Assembly (NCBI GenBank): GCA_028065725.1
Contig: JAPTVL010000207.1
Coordinates: 1 to 32,425, forward strand
Reading direction: 5' to 3'
DNA length: 32,425 nucleotides
Source: Betaproteobacteria bacterium
GTDB lineage: Bacteria > Pseudomonadota > Gammaproteobacteria > Burkholderiales > Rhodocyclaceae
Shown: positions 14,148 to 22,722 of the stretch, piece after piece
Layout of the letters: the number at the start of each line of letters is the position of its first letter
Position numbering within the stretch: the stretch's first letter is position 1
The notes under the pieces: model-generated
Seen by the model: only the letters and a program-made list of their open reading frames with translations
The model's database searches: none
What the model was told of the DNA's origin: nothing
Made by a program: the position numbers and the translations under genes

Positions 14148-16324
14148 ACGCATTTCCGCTGAAAGTCCCCGAGTTGGAGCTTGAAGTCCGCCAGATTCCC
14201 TACGACAAGGAAACCCTGGATGGCCTTCGCGCCGCTCATAAAGCGACGCACGCCTTTCGCCGGCAGGGCGACAACATCCTGATCTTCTCGGGGGACGGCA
14301 CGTTCCCGGCATCTGGCACGCCGCAGACGATCGCGCTCAAGGACAACTTCGGCGTCTTCTATTCGCTGGTCAAGGACGGACTGATCCGCCATCTCGCTGG
14401 GCTGGGCCGCAACCCATCCGGCTTCAATCCCATCGAACTGGTGAGCGCCAAGCCGGAAGACAATCTTCTGGTTCCGATTCTTGGAGACGCTTACCCCTTT
14501 AAGGTTTGCGCCAAATACTCAATCGACACCCGCACTGTCCTGGGCCATCCATGCCTCGTTATTGATTGCACAACGCGCCGCGTGCTCAAAGAGAACGGCC
14601 TGTTCTTCCTGAATGCCGGGTTCGATCTTGCGGGCCGCTACGTTGTCACCGAGCAGGACGACGGATACAGAAAGCTTCTGGGGTCGGTGAGCGGCTGCAA
14701 GGGTGAAACGCTCTATGTCACGCGGCCCGACGGTCAGGTCGTTCAAGCCGAGGCGAAAAACGTTTATCTGGAGGCCAGCCGGACGAACTTCGATGACTAC
14801 ATTCTGCATACGCACCGCGCGCAGAAAGACGCCATCGTCGAGCGTATCCGGCAATCCGTTTCCGTATTCAATGGAGGCGAGAACAAGAAGGCCCGCATCG
14901 ACACGCTCAAGAAGTACATCCAGTCGAAGACCATCCCGCTGATCGACGGAACGCGCATCGAGATCCAGGATTCACCCAATATCCAGAAGGATTGTGGGCA
15001 GATGCAGAAGCCGGTGTTCGTCTTCAACGACAACGGCGAAGCGGATTGGGCCGAGAAAGGTCTGACACAGAGCGGCCCCTATACGAAGCGCACCTTCGAT
15101 AGGAACGATCCGTCGATCTGCGTGATCTGCGCCCAGCACGACAAGGGGCGCGTCGAGCAATTCGTTCGCAAGCTACTGAAAGGCATCCCGAACAGCAAGT
15201 ATTTCAGCAACGGCCTTGAAGGCAAGTTCACGCTCGGAACCAGCCGCGTTGAAGTGTTCGCGACAGCCACCGACAGCGTGGATGCGTACAAGAACGCCAT
15301 CGAGGCTGCGATCCGGAAGAAAGCGGATGACGGCGGGCGCTGGGACCTGGCCCTCGTGCAGGTCCGGCAGTCCTTCAAGAAGCTCAAGGTCACGGAGAAT
15401 CCGTACTATCTCGGCAAGAGCCTTTTCTTCCTGCATCAGGTTCCCGTACAGGATTTCACGATAGAGCTTCTTGCGCAGTCCGACTATTCGCTCGGGTACT
15501 CGCTCAACAATATGGCGCTGGCTTGCTACGCGAAGATGGGCGGCGTCCCTTGGCTTCTCAAATCCTCACCGACTCTCTCGCACGAACTCGTGATCGGCAT
15601 CGGCAGCGCGAATATCGGACAGGAGCGTGGCGCTGACAATCAGCGGATCATGGGCATCACCACCGTCTTCTCCGGAGACGGCAGCTACATCGTCTCGAAT
15701 ACTTCGAAGGCGGTCGTGCCGGAAGCCTACTGCGAAGCGCTGACCGCCGTGCTCGGAGAGACGATAGAGAAGATTCAGAAGCGGATGAACTGGCAGAAAG
15801 GCGACACGATCCGCCTGATCTTTCATGCGCAGGTCAAGAAGTTCAACAAGGAAGAGATCGAAGCCGTCCGCGCCGTAATCGAAAAGTACCGTGAGTATCA
15901 GATCGAGTACACCTTCCTGAAAATCTCGGAGAATCATGGTCTGCATATGTTCGACTCCGCGACGGCCGGCGTGCAGAAGGGACGACTGGCTCCGCCGCGC
16001 GGGAAGACGTTCAAGCTTTCCAAGCACGAAATGCTTGTCTACCTGATCGGCCAGCGCGAACTGCGGCAAGACACAGACGGACATCCGCGCGGCGTGATCC
16101 TTGATGTTCACAAGGACTCGACCTTCAAGGACATTACGTATCTGAGCGCCCAGCTATACAGCTTCGCATCGCATTCCTGGCGTAGTTACTTCCCCAATCC
16201 GATGCCAGTGACTATCAGCTATTCCGACCTGATCGCCCGGAATCTTGGATGGCTAAATCAGCTTCCGGGCTGGAACGACTCGGTGATGATCGGGAAGATC
16301 GGGCAATCCCAATGGTTCCTGTAG
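14132..16324 (+). CDS. Long prokaryotic Argonaute, catalytically inactive (long-B type)
   Basis: A 730-residue Argonaute, the usual length for a long form with N, PAZ-like, MID and PIWI regions. The MID guide-binding pocket is clear: YYLGKSLFFLHQVPVQ (residues 425-440, with K429 and Q440), then NNMALACYAKMGGVPWLL (459-476, with K468), the hallmark KxGGxPW block. PIWI follows. The first catalytic aspartate of the DEDX tetrad is replaced by G491 in ELVIGIGSANIG, and the later HxD position reads FHAQV (565-568), so slicing is not expected; the C-terminal YSDLIA (697-702) is present. Inactive long Argonautes use a nucleic-acid guide to recognise invader DNA or RNA and activate a partner effector. 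It starts at TTG 14132, with GGGG 6 nt upstream and a stop 13 nt before. The effector gene overlaps its 3' end. Confidence 0.92.
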   Translation: MPIVLNAFPLKVPELELEVRQIPYDKETLDGLRAAHKATHAFRRQGDNILIFSGDGTFPASGTPQTIALKDNFGVFYSLVKDGLIRHLAGLGRNPSGFNPIELVSAKPEDNLLVPILGDAYPFKVCAKYSIDTRTVLGHPCLVIDCTTRRVLKENGLFFLNAGFDLAGRYVVTEQDDGYRKLLGSVSGCKGETLYVTRPDGQVVQAEAKNVYLEASRTNFDDYILHTHRAQKDAIVERIRQSVSVFNGGENKKARIDTLKKYIQSKTIPLIDGTRIEIQDSPNIQKDCGQMQKPVFVFNDNGEADWAEKGLTQSGPYTKRTFDRNDPSICVICAQHDKGRVEQFVRKLLKGIPNSKYFSNGLEGKFTLGTSRVEVFATATDSVDAYKNAIEAAIRKKADDGGRWDLALVQVRQSFKKLKVTENPYYLGKSLFFLHQVPVQDFTIELLAQSDYSLGYSLNNMALACYAKMGGVPWLLKSSPTLSHELVIGIGSANIGQERGADNQRIMGITTVFSGDGSYIVSNTSKAVVPEAYCEALTAVLGETIEKIQKRMNWQKGDTIRLIFHAQVKKFNKEEIEAVRAVIEKYREYQIEYTFLKISENHGLHMFDSATAGVQKGRLAPPRGKTFKLSKHEMLVYLIGQRELRQDTDGHPRGVILDVHKDSTFKDITYLSAQLYSFASHSWRSYFPNPMPVTISYSDLIARNLGWLNQLPGWNDSVMIGKIGQSQWFL

Positions 16325-17469
16325 AGAAGGAAAACGCGTACCAGTTGCGCGAATATTTGCACCACAAGGTGAGCGAGAGCGCGCACGCCGATCCTTTCAA
16401 ATCCTCCTTTCTGTATTTTCTTGGATTGTTGAAAGACGGCGTTCCGTCCTTCGATTTTGCGACACTCTCCTTGTATCAGCGGTGCGCGATTGCGGGCCTC
16501 GGCGTTTTGGACGAAACCGTTTCGAGTCTGGATGTCTCCCGCCTACTCGGCCAGGCCGCCAAGATCGACTCCACGCCACGCCCGTGGGTCTCCGACATGT
16601 TCGGCGTCATGGCGGTGAAGTGGCTGGCCGGGCAGATGAACGACGCGCGCATCGCCCGCGAGTTCGAGAACTGGATTTCAGGATTCCTGGCTCAGCAGGT
16701 CAGCGGCGACCACCTCAATGTGTTCGAGAAAGATATCGCGATGTATGTCCGCAGCAGCGACTCCGCTGTCCATGCGAGCGCTTGCGTGCCGCTCTTTCTT
16801 CACTATCGGCAGATACGGCGAATCGAAGACCACCAGACTCGCCTTTCCCTGATCGGCCGCTTCATGGCCGAGTTCCGGGCGCAGGCGCAAGAAGACGCTT
16901 CGACGGCGCTGTTGAGCCTAATGGTTTACGTCTTCGATCAGGTCAATCAGGACGTGGCCGTGGTGCCGCCGAAAGGCTGGAGCCTCGACGACCTCCTGGG
17001 ATTTCTGGAGCATATCCCCGTCGGCCTAAAGCGGTGGACATGGGAAGACGCCGGGCGCACAAGAGGCGCGGAACCCGTCAAATGGCAGGTAGAAAACGAA
17101 TACCATGTCCAAAACTTGCTCTATGTCCTACTCGCGCCGATCTTCAACGACATCGCGGACGAAGTGAACCTTCAGCCCGTCGGGCAGAAAAATCCGCGCA
17201 TTGATCTCTACCTGCCGTCGCTGCATACGATCATTGAGGTCAAATACCGGAAAGACGTGAAGAAGTCCTTCCCGACGCTCATTGGCGAGATCGCCGAAGA
17301 CGCGTCCCTCTATCGCGCCGACACGAAATACAAGGATGCGCGGATCGTCAGCTTCCTGTGGGACCGCACGCGCGCGACGCAAGAACATGCCAAATTCAAG
17401 GAGGGTGTCTTAAAGATCGACGGAATTGATGGGTGTGTCGTAATTAGCGCACCCTCAACAATGAGCTAG
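16312..17469 (+). CDS. Argonaute-associated PD-(D/E)XK effector nuclease
   Basis: A 385-residue protein encoded directly after the Argonaute. The C-terminal domain (last ~125 residues) has a nuclease core: EYHVQNLLYVLLAPIF helix, NPRIDLYLPS with D298, then HTIIEVKYRK with E309 and K311, fitting a D-...-ExK site. The N-terminal ~260 residues are helical, unrecognised, and probably bind the Argonaute or keep the nuclease off. Start: ATG 16312 overlaps the Argonaute end by 13 bp; an in-frame ATG at 16249 would add 21 residues and a 76-bp overlap, and neither has a strong ribosome binding site. By analogy with published inactive long Argonaute systems, guided target recognition would unleash DNA degradation and abort infection. 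Confidence 0.82.
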   Translation: MVPVEKENAYQLREYLHHKVSESAHADPFKSSFLYFLGLLKDGVPSFDFATLSLYQRCAIAGLGVLDETVSSLDVSRLLGQAAKIDSTPRPWVSDMFGVMAVKWLAGQMNDARIAREFENWISGFLAQQVSGDHLNVFEKDIAMYVRSSDSAVHASACVPLFLHYRQIRRIEDHQTRLSLIGRFMAEFRAQAQEDASTALLSLMVYVFDQVNQDVAVVPPKGWSLDDLLGFLEHIPVGLKRWTWEDAGRTRGAEPVKWQVENEYHVQNLLYVLLAPIFNDIADEVNLQPVGQKNPRIDLYLPSLHTIIEVKYRKDVKKSFPTLIGEIAEDASLYRADTKYKDARIVSFLWDRTRATQEHAKFKEGVLKIDGIDGCVVISAPSTMS

Positions 17470-17563
17470 CGGGATTCAGGTTCCTGATGACCCGTGATCG
17501 CGAGCTACGGCACGTTCTGCTTTGGTCGTTGAGACCTGCCGCGCCCGGATTTTGAAGTGCAGC

Positions 17564-17593
17564 AAAAAGCCCCGGCGCGGTCTGCGCCGGGGC
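17564..17593 (-). terminator. Rho-independent terminator of parB
   Basis: On the minus strand a perfect 10-bp stem GCCCCGGCGC / GCGCCGGGGC (17569-17593, 5-nt loop) is followed by TTTTT (17564-17568). It lies 20 bp after the parB stop and also faces the end of the Argonaute operon. Confidence 0.85.
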
Positions 17594-17612
17594 CATGCTT
17601 CACGCGGCTACC

Positions 17613-19625
17613 TCATGCCGCCAGCGTTTCCGCCGCTTCGGTGTCGGCCTCTGCGTCGATTTCCTGCGCCGCGCTGCCCTCTGCCGCGAACAGGGCGGGC
17701 ATCCAGCCGGTGCCTTCGGCCAGACGCTCGGCCTCGCTGGCAATGTCGGTCTTCTTGAGCTTGGACAGCCGGGTGACGTGCGACGGCGCGAACTGCTGCA
17801 CGGCTTCCAGAATCACGGCCTTGGACACATGGTTGAAGTAGCCTTCGGCGGTCGGCTTCCACCATGCGGCCATGTCCAGCCCGACCGCCTGCGCCAGTTC
17901 CGCGCCGGGCTGGTGCTGCGTGGCGCGTGGCGTTACCACGTCCACGCTGGCGGCCACGCATACGCCCAGCAGCCGCACCAGTTCGCCTTGCTCCATCGCC
18001 AGCAGCGCGGCAAACAGTTCGGCGCTGTCCTGCGGCAGCCGCTCGCCCCATGCCTGCCGCACTTCGCGCAGCGCCACGGCGGCGGGTGATTCCGGCCAGT
18101 CGGGCGCGTGGGTGTCCAGCCTATCCTGCATGGTCAGGCGCACACCGAGCGGCAAGTCGTGGCCGTAGTGATCTTCCTGCAAGACGGTCTGCACCATGCG
18201 ATGCACCAGCGCGGCCAGCGCCACCTGCGGGTGCCGGGCCACTTCGATTTGCAGCGCGGCGGTGCGGTGCGCGCTCAGGCGTTGCGCCAGCCGGTCGGAC
18301 AGGTTCGCAGCCTTGGGCGGCGCGGCGTCCTCGCCTTCGTCGTCGTTCGCGTCTTCCGTTCCGGTGAAGCCTTGGCGCAGCTTTTCCAGTGTGCGCAGTG
18401 CCTTGGCCTCGGCCTCGCGCAGCAGCCCGCGATGAATCGCGGCCTCACCGTCGCGGTCGATGGTGACGATGACACCGGCGACGGCGCGCACGTCCGGGAC
18501 GTAGCCTTTCAGGGCGTCCTGCACGGCTTGCAGTTCTGCGGCCACCAGCTCGCGCTGCTGTTCCAGCGCCTCGGCCTTGTCTTCGTCCTCGGCGTCGTAG
18601 GCGTCTTCCAGCGCCCGGTCGATCTTGTCGAGACGGGCTTGCAGCGAAGCGATGCGGCGGGCCTCGCGGGCGTTCGGTTCGCGCTGCTCACGCGGGGCGT
18701 TCTGGAACGCCTGCCGTTCGGCGTAGCTCAGGTGCGGCACGGCTTCCACCCATGCCCAACCCTCGGTGCGCACGTCCTCGGCCAGCGCATCCAGCTTGCC
18801 GCGCACCAGTTTTTCCAGCAGCGGGGCATCGACCAGAAAGGTGCCGCTGTCGTCGTCGGCGAACAGGTCGCGGCGGATGCCACCGCCCGCCGCCGTGTAG
18901 GCGTCCAGCCCGGCGAAACGCACCAGCGGGTGCGTGGCGTCGATCTCGCGTTCGGTCAGGCGTTCGCGCAGCGCGGATGCGCCGCGCTGCCATTCCGGCG
19001 CACCGTAGAACGCGGCCTCCTGCGCGGCGTGGTCGTCGGTGATGGTCAGCGCCATCAACTGTTCCAGCGTCACGGCTCCGGCCCGGTAATCGGCCATCAG
19101 GCGCGGCGAGACGTTGGCGAGTTTAAGGCGGCGCTGCACCACCAGCGGGGACACGCCGAAGTCGGCGGCAATGTCCTCGATGGGGCGGCCTTCCTCGACC
19201 AGTGCGGCGAACGCCTCGAACTGGTCGGCGGGGTGCATCTGCTCGCGCAGCAGGTTTTCGGCGAGGCTCACGGTGCGGGCGCTGCTGTCTGCCACCAGCA
19301 GGCACGGCACCTCAAAGTCGGCGGGGATGCGCTTCTTCTTCGCCAGCAGCTTCAAGGCAGTGAGGCGACGATCACCGGCCACCACTTCGTACTGCTCGCC
19401 ATCGGCGGCAAGGATGACGATCAGATTTTGCAGCAGGCCAATGCGGGAAATGCTCGCGGCCAGTTCGGGGATGGACAGGCGCGGGGTCGTGCGCGCGTTG
19501 CGCTTGGAGCGACGCGGCAGCAACTGCGACAGCGGAACCAGAATCAGGTTCTTGGTGGGGTCGGCCACTTCCAGCGTGGCGGCGGTGTGGATGGCGCGGG
19601 TTTCGGTTTGGGTTACGGCGTTCAT
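17613..19625 (-). CDS. parB: ParB/Spo0J-family protein
   Basis: A 670-residue ParB-like protein, much longer than chromosomal ParB (~300). Residues ~25-115 are the ParB/sulfiredoxin-like CTPase domain: LILVPLSQLLPRRSKRNART, LAASISRIGLLQNLIVI, EYEVVAGDRRLTALKLLAKK and SLAENLLREQMHPADQFEAF, with the GDRR motif. A helix-turn-helix follows (IEDIAADFGVSPLVVQRRLK). The remaining ~450 residues include a charged coiled-coil stretch (IASLQARLDKIDRALEDAYD and beyond) and an unclassified tail, as in the large ParB proteins of Tn4371-like elements. I chose ATG 19625 because AGGAG lies 8 nt upstream. It is separated from parA by 12 kb, so it may not be its functional partner. Confidence 0.87.
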   Translation of the reverse strand: MNAVTQTETRAIHTAATLEVADPTKNLILVPLSQLLPRRSKRNARTTPRLSIPELAASISRIGLLQNLIVILAADGEQYEVVAGDRRLTALKLLAKKKRIPADFEVPCLLVADSSARTVSLAENLLREQMHPADQFEAFAALVEEGRPIEDIAADFGVSPLVVQRRLKLANVSPRLMADYRAGAVTLEQLMALTITDDHAAQEAAFYGAPEWQRGASALRERLTEREIDATHPLVRFAGLDAYTAAGGGIRRDLFADDDSGTFLVDAPLLEKLVRGKLDALAEDVRTEGWAWVEAVPHLSYAERQAFQNAPREQREPNAREARRIASLQARLDKIDRALEDAYDAEDEDKAEALEQQRELVAAELQAVQDALKGYVPDVRAVAGVIVTIDRDGEAAIHRGLLREAEAKALRTLEKLRQGFTGTEDANDDEGEDAAPPKAANLSDRLAQRLSAHRTAALQIEVARHPQVALAALVHRMVQTVLQEDHYGHDLPLGVRLTMQDRLDTHAPDWPESPAAVALREVRQAWGERLPQDSAELFAALLAMEQGELVRLLGVCVAASVDVVTPRATQHQPGAELAQAVGLDMAAWWKPTAEGYFNHVSKAVILEAVQQFAPSHVTRLSKLKKTDIASEAERLAEGTGWMPALFAAEGSAAQEIDAEADTEAAETLAA

Positions 19626-19666
19626 GGTGATGACTCCTAGAGAATGAGAGAAACGAGGGAATGAAT

Positions 19667-19687
19667 GGAGGGGCTGCCCGCCCCTCC
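19667..19687 (-). terminator. Hairpin between DUF932 and parB
   Basis: Perfect 8-bp arms GGAGGGGC (19667-19674) and GCCCCTCC (19680-19687) lie 10 bp after the DUF932 stop. No T tract follows on the minus strand, so it may attenuate rather than stop read-through into parB. Confidence 0.5.
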
Positions 19688-19696
19688 GCGTGGGGT

Positions 19697-20524
19697 TCAG
19701 GCTTTCAACTGGCGCATACCATCGGCGAGCAGCCACAAGGCGCGGTTCAGGCGCACGGATTGGTCGATGCCTTGCACGGGGCGCGTGCGCTGGCGGCGTC
19801 CGTTGGCGCTGCGGCCTATCAGTCCGCCTTGCGTCAAGTTCTCCTGCGTGCGGTTGAACACGCTCCACAGGTCGGGGCGGCGGTCGTCGAAGCGGCGCGA
19901 GGCCAGCACTTGGCTTTCGGTGATCGGTGCGGGCTTGTCCGGGTCGTCGTACTTGAGAGCCAGCGCGGCGCGGGCGAAGACTTCGGCCTCGCCGCTGTCT
20001 AGCGTGATGGCCTGCATGGCATCGCGGGATTCCTGCGCACGCTCGAAGCCGTGCAAGACCTCATAAGCGCCTTCGATGACGTGGCCCGCCACGTCGCCCT
20101 TGTGAGGCACGCGCACGTCCGCCACGGTGTCGCCGCAGACAAGGCCATTGCTGCACACGAAACGGAACATCCCGGCCAGCATCTGGTAGCTGCTGGTGCC
20201 GTCGTGCGAGTTCAGCAGGATGATTTCGTTGGCTTCGCTGCCGTTGATTTGGCTGGCGTGGCGCAGTCGAATCATGTGCTTGGTGTAGTCGCGGCGGTCG
20301 TCCTGCCGCACGCGGGTCTGGCACACCATGAAGGGTTGGAATCCTTCGCCGCGCAGTTCGGCCAGCACCGTGGCGGTGGGGATATAGCTGTACCGTTCGG
20401 AGCGGCTGCCGTGCGGGGCTTCCGCGAAAATGGACGGCGCCACACGGCGAATCTGGTCATCCGACAAGGGGTGTTCCGAGCGCAGCACCGGGGATCGGGA
20501 TGCGAAACGGGAGGCAAGTTGCAT
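19697..20524 (-). CDS. DUF932 protein
   Basis: A 275-residue protein of the DUF932 (phage/plasmid-like, YfjQ-type) family. Typical blocks are SDDQIRRVAPSIFAEAPHGS, YSYIPTATVLAELRGEGFQP, HMIRLRHAS, EIILLNSHDGTSSYQMLAGM, FRFVCSNGLVCGD and FDDRRPDLWSVFNRTQENLT. Function is unknown, though the family is a standard companion of ParB and RadC on integrative elements. ATG 20524 is preceded by AGGAG at 7 nt. It lies upstream of parB on the same strand and behind a long leader. Confidence 0.87.
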   Translation of the reverse strand: MQLASRFASRSPVLRSEHPLSDDQIRRVAPSIFAEAPHGSRSERYSYIPTATVLAELRGEGFQPFMVCQTRVRQDDRRDYTKHMIRLRHASQINGSEANEIILLNSHDGTSSYQMLAGMFRFVCSNGLVCGDTVADVRVPHKGDVAGHVIEGAYEVLHGFERAQESRDAMQAITLDSGEAEVFARAALALKYDDPDKPAPITESQVLASRRFDDRRPDLWSVFNRTQENLTQGGLIGRSANGRRQRTRPVQGIDQSVRLNRALWLLADGMRQLKA

Positions 20525-21148
20525 GGTCTTTCTCCTGACAAAGGGTTTGCTGTTGAAACCCCACCGGATTCCTAGATTCGGAGCCCGCCTTTCGGCTTTC
20601 CGGTGGGGTCGGCGCGGAGACCTGGGCCGGCCTCGTTGCCACCGTCTTTCCTGAGTTCATCGCCCGCGACGGTCAGGAGCGCGCGGACGGGGGCCGTCAA
20701 GGAAACAAGCGACGGGTTGGTGCGGCCCGCAGCGCAGCGAGGACACGGCCCGGCGCGCCTTGACGGCACACGGGCGCGGGCTACAGTCGCGGATGAGGTG
20801 ATGAGCGAGGGAAGACGGCGGTTGTGGCAACGGCCGCAGATGGCGCCGACCCCACGCAAGCGAAGCGCGCAGGCCCGGATCGAGGAGCCGGGCCGAAGGC
20901 GTCAGCCGAGCGGAGCGAGGGAACGATGGAAGCCCGCACGGGGCGAGACGCCGAAGGTGGCTCGATGCGCAGCACGACAGCGCGACCGGCTAACTAGCCG
21001 GAGACGCTCGAATCGAAGTGTGAGTCGTGCAGTGCGCCTACGATCACGTAAAGTCGCAGACAACAGGCGTGCGGAAGTTAAGGGTCAAGTAGCCAAAGCA
21101 CATAAATAACCGATGAAGCGACTTAACTATTTTGCGCGAGGGACATAG
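20525..21148. other. Long leader of DUF932 and upstream region of the DUF2971-like gene
   Basis: About 620 bp with no credible gene. It contains TTGACGGC at 20760-20767 and two blocks shared with the radC leader: 20896-20949 (51 of 54 identical to 23456-23509) and 20960-20986 (identical to 23522-23548). The last ~100 bp are AT-richer and likely hold the promoter of the plus-strand gene at 21149. Confidence 0.5.
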
Positions 21149-21982
21149 ATGATTCCGAGGTTCAATACCGACATCGTTGGGGCAATCGTCCAGGCAGATT
21201 GCCGAGGCGTTCCCTATGAAGAAATGAGGGATCTCTACATCCAACGGAATGTCTTTGAGGTAGCTCTTGACGCCCCCGTGTATCGAATCATGGAACTCCA
21301 ATACTTCCGCGAGGATTTAAGCAGAAAGTGTCTTACCTACACCAAGATCGACAAATCAAACTGGGGCGATTCATCGGAGAATCCACTGCTCGACCGGGAG
21401 TTCAAGGATGTTGTCACGGGCGCACCACTGACGCTCAATGGCGTGGTTGCCTCGGTCTACGGCTCCTGCTGGTCGGCCACGGCCCTTGACGCGCAATCAG
21501 ACTGGGCAATTTTTTCTCGTCGCAATCCCTCCGTGCGCGTGCAATCGACACCCAGGAAGCTACTGGACGCTGCGATGAGCAGAGGCAACGAGTTCTATAT
21601 GCTGCAACACGTCATCGGCAAGATGCAGTACGCCACAGACGCCGAAATAGAGGCGCATTTCTCCGATCAAAACTGGGAGAAGCATCTCGACAGCCTTGGG
21701 CAAGGGATTGCAGCGTCCTTCTTGCGGTTAAACAATAATCTTTCGAGCGAAGATGAAGTCAGGCTCCTCTACGACCACACTGATGGGGCGTGGCCCAAGT
21801 CCAATGTTCGGATCGTAGATCGCTTCGCAAAGGTGCCATTCGATTGGCTTGCTGCGGTCAATGGCGTGGTAGTTGGCCCCTTTGTGTCCGATGGGGGCGA
21901 AGCAATAGTCCGCAGCGAATTGCAAGGCTTCGGGATCAACTGCGCGGTGTCGAGCAGTCCAACCAGAACTAGCGTCGGCTAA
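21149..21982 (+). CDS. DUF2971-like protein
   Basis: A 277-residue soluble protein. The order of motifs resembles DUF2971: VYRIMELQYFREDLSRKCLT, YTKIDKSNWGDSSENPLL, VYGSCWSATALDAQSDWAIF and VRVQSTPRKLLDAAM correspond to the family's YR..., W.DP.E, CWS...DALW and VRI.T..KL blocks. Family function is unknown; members are frequent in defence-rich accessory DNA. The gene is AT-richer than the backbone and points against it, sitting between the DUF932 leader and the terminator of the gene at 22057, as an isolated cargo gene. ATG 21149 has GAGGGA upstream. The assignment is by motif pattern only. Confidence 0.6.
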   Translation: MIPRFNTDIVGAIVQADCRGVPYEEMRDLYIQRNVFEVALDAPVYRIMELQYFREDLSRKCLTYTKIDKSNWGDSSENPLLDREFKDVVTGAPLTLNGVVASVYGSCWSATALDAQSDWAIFSRRNPSVRVQSTPRKLLDAAMSRGNEFYMLQHVIGKMQYATDAEIEAHFSDQNWEKHLDSLGQGIAASFLRLNNNLSSEDEVRLLYDHTDGAWPKSNVRIVDRFAKVPFDWLAAVNGVVVGPFVSDGGEAIVRSELQGFGINCAVSSSPTRTSVG

Positions 21983-22005
21983 GATCAGGACACTAGGCGC
22001 AGCAG

Positions 22006-22038
22006 AAAAAAAGCGCGCCGCCCCGCAGGACGACGCGC
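22006..22038 (-). terminator. Rho-independent terminator of the gene at 22057
   Basis: On the minus strand GCGCGTCGTCCT pairs with GGGGCGGCGCGC (with several G-U pairs), followed by TTTTTTT (22006-22012). The G-U pairs form only in minus-strand RNA, so it acts on the leftward gene. Confidence 0.75.
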
Positions 22039-22056
22039 CGGATGGTTGCCGCGCGA

Positions 22057-22443
22057 TCAGTGCGCGACCATCGACTGCAACTGCTCGATGACGCCAGGCT
22101 CAACGAAGACGCACGGCTGCTTGTCCGCGATCGGCACGTTGAACACCTTGGCGAACACCTCGCGTTTCAGGTGCGCCAGGCGGCCCGTGCGATGCGCCTG
22201 TTCAGGCTTCAAGCGACCACCACCCGCCGGCGAGCCACTGCGCTGCGGGTCGCATTCAACCAAGGCGACAAAGCCGTCATCGGACAGCTTCTGGTGTTCG
22301 GTGCACAGGCCCCAGCCTGTCGTCGTGTGGCGTTCCAGGCTCGCGCGCAGGCGCTTGTCGAGAAGAAGGTTGCCAGTGTCGTAAGCGACGCCGCAGACAA
22401 GGCAGACATGACGTTCCAGTGAAACATGCGATTTGTCGTTCAT
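22057..22443 (-). CDS. Small zinc-ribbon-like hypothetical protein
   Basis: A 128-residue protein of unknown function. The N-terminal third contains CLVCG (residues ~14-18) and later GLCTEHQ, a CxxC...CxxH arrangement that could bind one zinc ion. The C-terminal half includes LKREVFAKVFNVPIADKQPC, of unrecognised type. ATG 22443 follows from the family-like compact start; upstream of it begins a leader that is nearly duplicated before radC. The gene has its own terminator and is probably backbone, as similar genes accompany radC in Tn4371-like elements (from memory). Confidence 0.65.
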   Translation of the reverse strand: MNDKSHVSLERHVCLVCGVAYDTGNLLLDKRLRASLERHTTTGWGLCTEHQKLSDDGFVALVECDPQRSGSPAGGGRLKPEQAHRTGRLAHLKREVFAKVFNVPIADKQPCVFVEPGVIEQLQSMVAH

Positions 22444-22697
22444 GATGACGATCTCCGGTTGCAGGGGCGGAATTGCCCGGAACCGTCGCCAGCACGGCGC
22501 AGCGCAAGCAGTCACAGGGTCGAAGACGGCCGCCAGGACGCCAGCGCGCAAGGCGCGCGCCGCCCTTGACGGCGAGAACGCCGTGATACGGTGAAGGGAA
22601 CAGCAAGACCGCCCATCCCGACCTCCAACGAAGGCACGGACAGGCAAGCGGAGCGCGCAGGCCCGCAGGGCCGGAGATCGTCGGCATCGGACGCAGC
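22444..22697. repeat. Leader repeat B (upstream of the zinc-ribbon-like gene)
   Basis: The leader carries a 20-bp block at 22465-22484 and a 102-bp block at 22563-22664 that recur before radC at 23249-23268 and 23344-23445; the long block is identical at 97 of 102 positions. It includes TTGACGGC (22566-22573) and a perfect hairpin ACGGCG-agaa-CGCCGT (22568-22583). No gene is credible here. Confidence 0.75.
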
Positions 22698-22718
22698 AAA
22701 AAGGGGGCCGAAGCCCCC
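22698..22718 (-). terminator. Rho-independent terminator of radC
   Basis: In minus-strand RNA, GGGGGC-uucg-GCCCCC (22703-22718) forms a stem with a stable UUCG tetraloop, followed by UUUUU (22698-22702). It begins 4 bp after the radC stop. Confidence 0.88.
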
Positions 22719-22722
22719 GCGA

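Noticed and set aside
18108..19640. A 510-codon plus-strand open frame opposite parB
   Set aside because: It mirrors ParB codons; the composition (glutamine, histidine, glycine rich) fits an antisense shadow and the ParB domain is clear on the minus strand.
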